6,268 bases of DNA. It comes from JAWLCA01 sp050485905. GTDB taxonomy: Bacteria > Pseudomonadota > Alphaproteobacteria > Rhodobacterales > Rhodobacteraceae. Location: assembly GCA_050485905.1 (NCBI GenBank), contig JBJHCH010000155.1, forward strand, positions 1 to 6,268. Reading direction: 5' to 3'. Of the stretch, positions 4,970 through 6,268 are shown in pieces. The notes under the pieces were generated by a model, which worked only from the letters and a program-made list of their open reading frames with translations, was not told the origin of the DNA and did no database searches. Both the position numbers and the translations under genes were made by a program. The first letter of the stretch is position 1; each line of letters starts with the position of its first letter.

Positions 4970-5674
4970 TCAATCCCAGGTCACGTCCCCAAGAAAGATG
5001 TAGCCTGCACCGTAGATCGTCTTTATCAGACGGGGGTTTCGCGGATCCTCGCCCAGTTTTGTTCGCAAGCGACTAATTCGGACATCCATCGCCCGGTCGA
5101 AGCTTTCCCCGGCGCCGCCACCCAGCGCCTCCTGCATCCGCGCGCGAGAGAGCAGGCGTTTTGGCGCGCGCAGGAACAACTGCAGCACCTCGCCCTCGGC
5201 ATGGGAAAAGGCGACCTCCCTACCCTCAGAATCGATCAGGACGTAGCGCCGGAAGTCGGCGCTCCAGCCGTTGAAATGCGCGATCTCGCTCGATTTTTCC
5301 TGTCCTTTGGCCTTGCGCAGGCGGGCGCGGATGCGGGCAACGACCTCAGCGGGGTCGAAAGGTTTGATGATGTAGTCGTCGGCGCCAAGCTCCAGCCCCG
5401 TCACGCGGTCCTGAACCTGGGCGCGGCCCGAGATGATGATGATGACCGCGCCGGATTCCAGAGCCAGCCGATGCACAAGGGCAAGCCCGTCGCGGTCGGG
5501 AAGCCCCAGATCGACAAGGCAGATCTCGGGCGTCGACCGGCGCAGGGCGGCCTCGAACTCTGTCGCCCGCGCGAAGGTGGTGGTGCGAAAGCCAGCGTCT
5601 TCCAACGCATCGGCGAGCATCCGACGGATCTCGGGCTCGTCATCCAGGATTGCCACATGCGGGGTGCTGGTCAT
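4970..5674 (-). CDS. OmpR/PhoB-type response regulator (two-component)
   Basis: A 234-residue cytoplasmic transcription factor with two domains. The receiver (about 6-120) has D11/D12, phosphoacceptor D55 (LVDLGLPDRDG), S82 (IISGRA) and K104 (IIKPFDP). The winged-helix output domain (about 135-230) contains VAFSHAEGEVLQLFLRAPKR, then DRAMDVRISRLRTKLGEDPR and IKTIYGAGYIF, typical of OmpR/PhoB regulators. The ATG at 5674 begins just before the conserved receiver start. The longer frame upstream is arginine-rich shadow sequence over the previous gene's end. The ribosome site is weak (GGGCGAG close to the ATG). The gene lies 64 bases after the hybrid kinase gene on the same strand, so the kinase is its likely partner. 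The output domain is not close enough to PhoB to assign it to phosphate control. Target genes and signal are unknown, and a TorR-like role is only one possibility. Confidence 0.9.
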   Translation of the reverse strand: MTSTPHVAILDDEPEIRRMLADALEDAGFRTTTFARATEFEAALRRSTPEICLVDLGLPDRDGLALVHRLALESGAVIIIISGRAQVQDRVTGLELGADDYIIKPFDPAEVVARIRARLRKAKGQEKSSEIAHFNGWSADFRRYVLIDSEGREVAFSHAEGEVLQLFLRAPKRLLSRARMQEALGGGAGESFDRAMDVRISRLRTKLGEDPRNPRLIKTIYGAGYIFLGDVTWD

Positions 5675-5738
5675 CGGCTCGCCCACGGGTCGTGTGGTCG
5701 CCGTGACGGCACTTGCGCGCCCAGCCCCGCCGCCCCGG

Positions 5739-6268
5739 TCACGCCGCCGTCTCCGTCGCGATGAAAGCCGCGAGGTCGGTCGTCGTGAACGGTTTCGCGA
5801 GCACCGGGAACCGCGCCGCGCCGCGAACGCGCAGCGCATCGCCCGGCGGCAGCGAGGTCATCAGTCTCAACTCCGCCGCCAAACCACGCCCGGCCAACTG
5901 ATCGAGCAGATCGACGCCACTGCCCTGCCCGACCAGCGTTATGTCCGACAGCACCAGCCCGATGCCCGGCACCTCCGCCAGCGCCAAGGCCTCGTCCAGA
6001 CTCGCGGCCTCGATCACCTGATGGCCCAACACCACCAGTATCTCGCGTACGCTCGCTCGAATCTCGACAGAATCCTCGACCAGCAGAACCAGCGTTCCCC
6101 GGGTTGGGATGGCGGCGGGGCGCAGCGGAAGGCGGATCGTAACTATGGCGCCGCGCACTGAATTGCTGAGCCGCACCGTGCCCCCCGCGAGCTTGGCGTG
6201 GTCGTACACCATCGTCAGGCCGAGGCCAGAGCCTTGGTCGCCCTTCGTCGAGAAGAACGGCGCAAGGC
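5739..6268 (-). CDS. Hybrid sensor histidine kinase, C-terminal part (runs off right edge)
   Basis: The visible 175 residues are the end of a hybrid histidine kinase. The first codons read LAPFFSTKGDQGSGLGLTMV, the F and G2 boxes of the HATPase_c ATP-binding domain, followed by VRGAIVTIRLPL, the domain's final strand. A linker of about ten residues leads to a receiver domain (from about 57) with E64-D65, phosphoacceptor D108 (LSDITL), T137 (LMTSLPPG) and K158 (LAKPF). The dimerisation/phosphoacceptor helix and any sensor domain lie beyond the right edge, so the signal cannot be told. The gene ends with the receiver, and no HPt domain follows. The response regulator 64 bases downstream is its likely partner. 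An internal ATG at 6212 is not the start, since the conserved G box precedes it. Confidence 0.9.
   Translation of the reverse strand, partial: LAPFFSTKGDQGSGLGLTMVYDHAKLAGGTVRLSNSVRGAIVTIRLPLRPAAIPTRGTLVLLVEDSVEIRASVREILVVLGHQVIEAASLDEALALAEVPGIGLVLSDITLVGQGSGVDLLDQLAGRGLAAELRLMTSLPPGDALRVRGAARFPVLAKPFTTTDLAAFIATETAA

Noticed and set aside
5433..5447. Run of ATG/GAT triplets resembling a microsatellite
   Set aside because: It encodes a run of isoleucines in a hydrophobic beta strand of the response-regulator receiver domain, a normal feature.
4928..5764. 278-codon + strand frame opposite the response regulator
   Set aside because: It is antisense to a complete response regulator and has no recognisable motif or ribosome site.

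Overview
This 6.3 kb window is GC-rich, tightly packed bacterial chromosome. PhoB, PhoU, the MarR regulator and the hybrid-kinase receiver all read as alphaproteobacterial, and my impression is closest to the Rhodobacterales. That placement is an inference from family resemblance, not a search result. There is no mobile element, no CRISPR array and no recognisable RNA gene. No intergenic gap is longer than about 160 bases.

Left part (1-3396): homogentisate (tyrosine/phenylalanine) catabolism. From right to left it holds a MarR-type regulator (+ strand, 2965-3396) and homogentisate 1,2-dioxygenase hmgA (- strand, 2899-1538). Next comes an inverted gene for a DUF2383/PA2169-type four-helix-bundle protein (+ strand, 1051-1497). 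An RNase Z-like metallo-beta-lactamase-fold hydrolase follows (- strand, 936-82), and then the first 23 codons of fumarylacetoacetase (- strand, 70-1, running off the left edge). The marR-hmgA divergent region holds a perfect 20-bp inverted repeat. It fills the spacer of a good sigma-70-type hmgA promoter, so a model of repression by the MarR protein can be read directly from the DNA.

Middle part (3381-4934): phosphate signalling. phoU and phoB (- strand) overlap by ATGA. Upstream lies a Pho box of three heptamers at 11-bp spacing, which implies autoregulation by PhoB. The pstSCAB transporter and the phoR kinase, which often accompany these genes, are not adjacent. The 3' ends of phoB and marR overlap by 16 bp on opposite strands.

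Right part (4970-6268): a two-component module on the - strand. It has the C-terminal end of a hybrid histidine kinase (ATP-binding G box plus receiver domain) followed by an OmpR/PhoB-type response regulator. Its signal is not identifiable from what is visible.

I see no wholly new system. The best leads are the operator inside the hmgA promoter, the triple-repeat Pho box of a pst-less phoUB unit, the uncharacterised MBL hydrolase joined to fumarylacetoacetase, and the inverted DUF2383 gene with a stress-sigma-like promoter motif inside the catabolic cluster.
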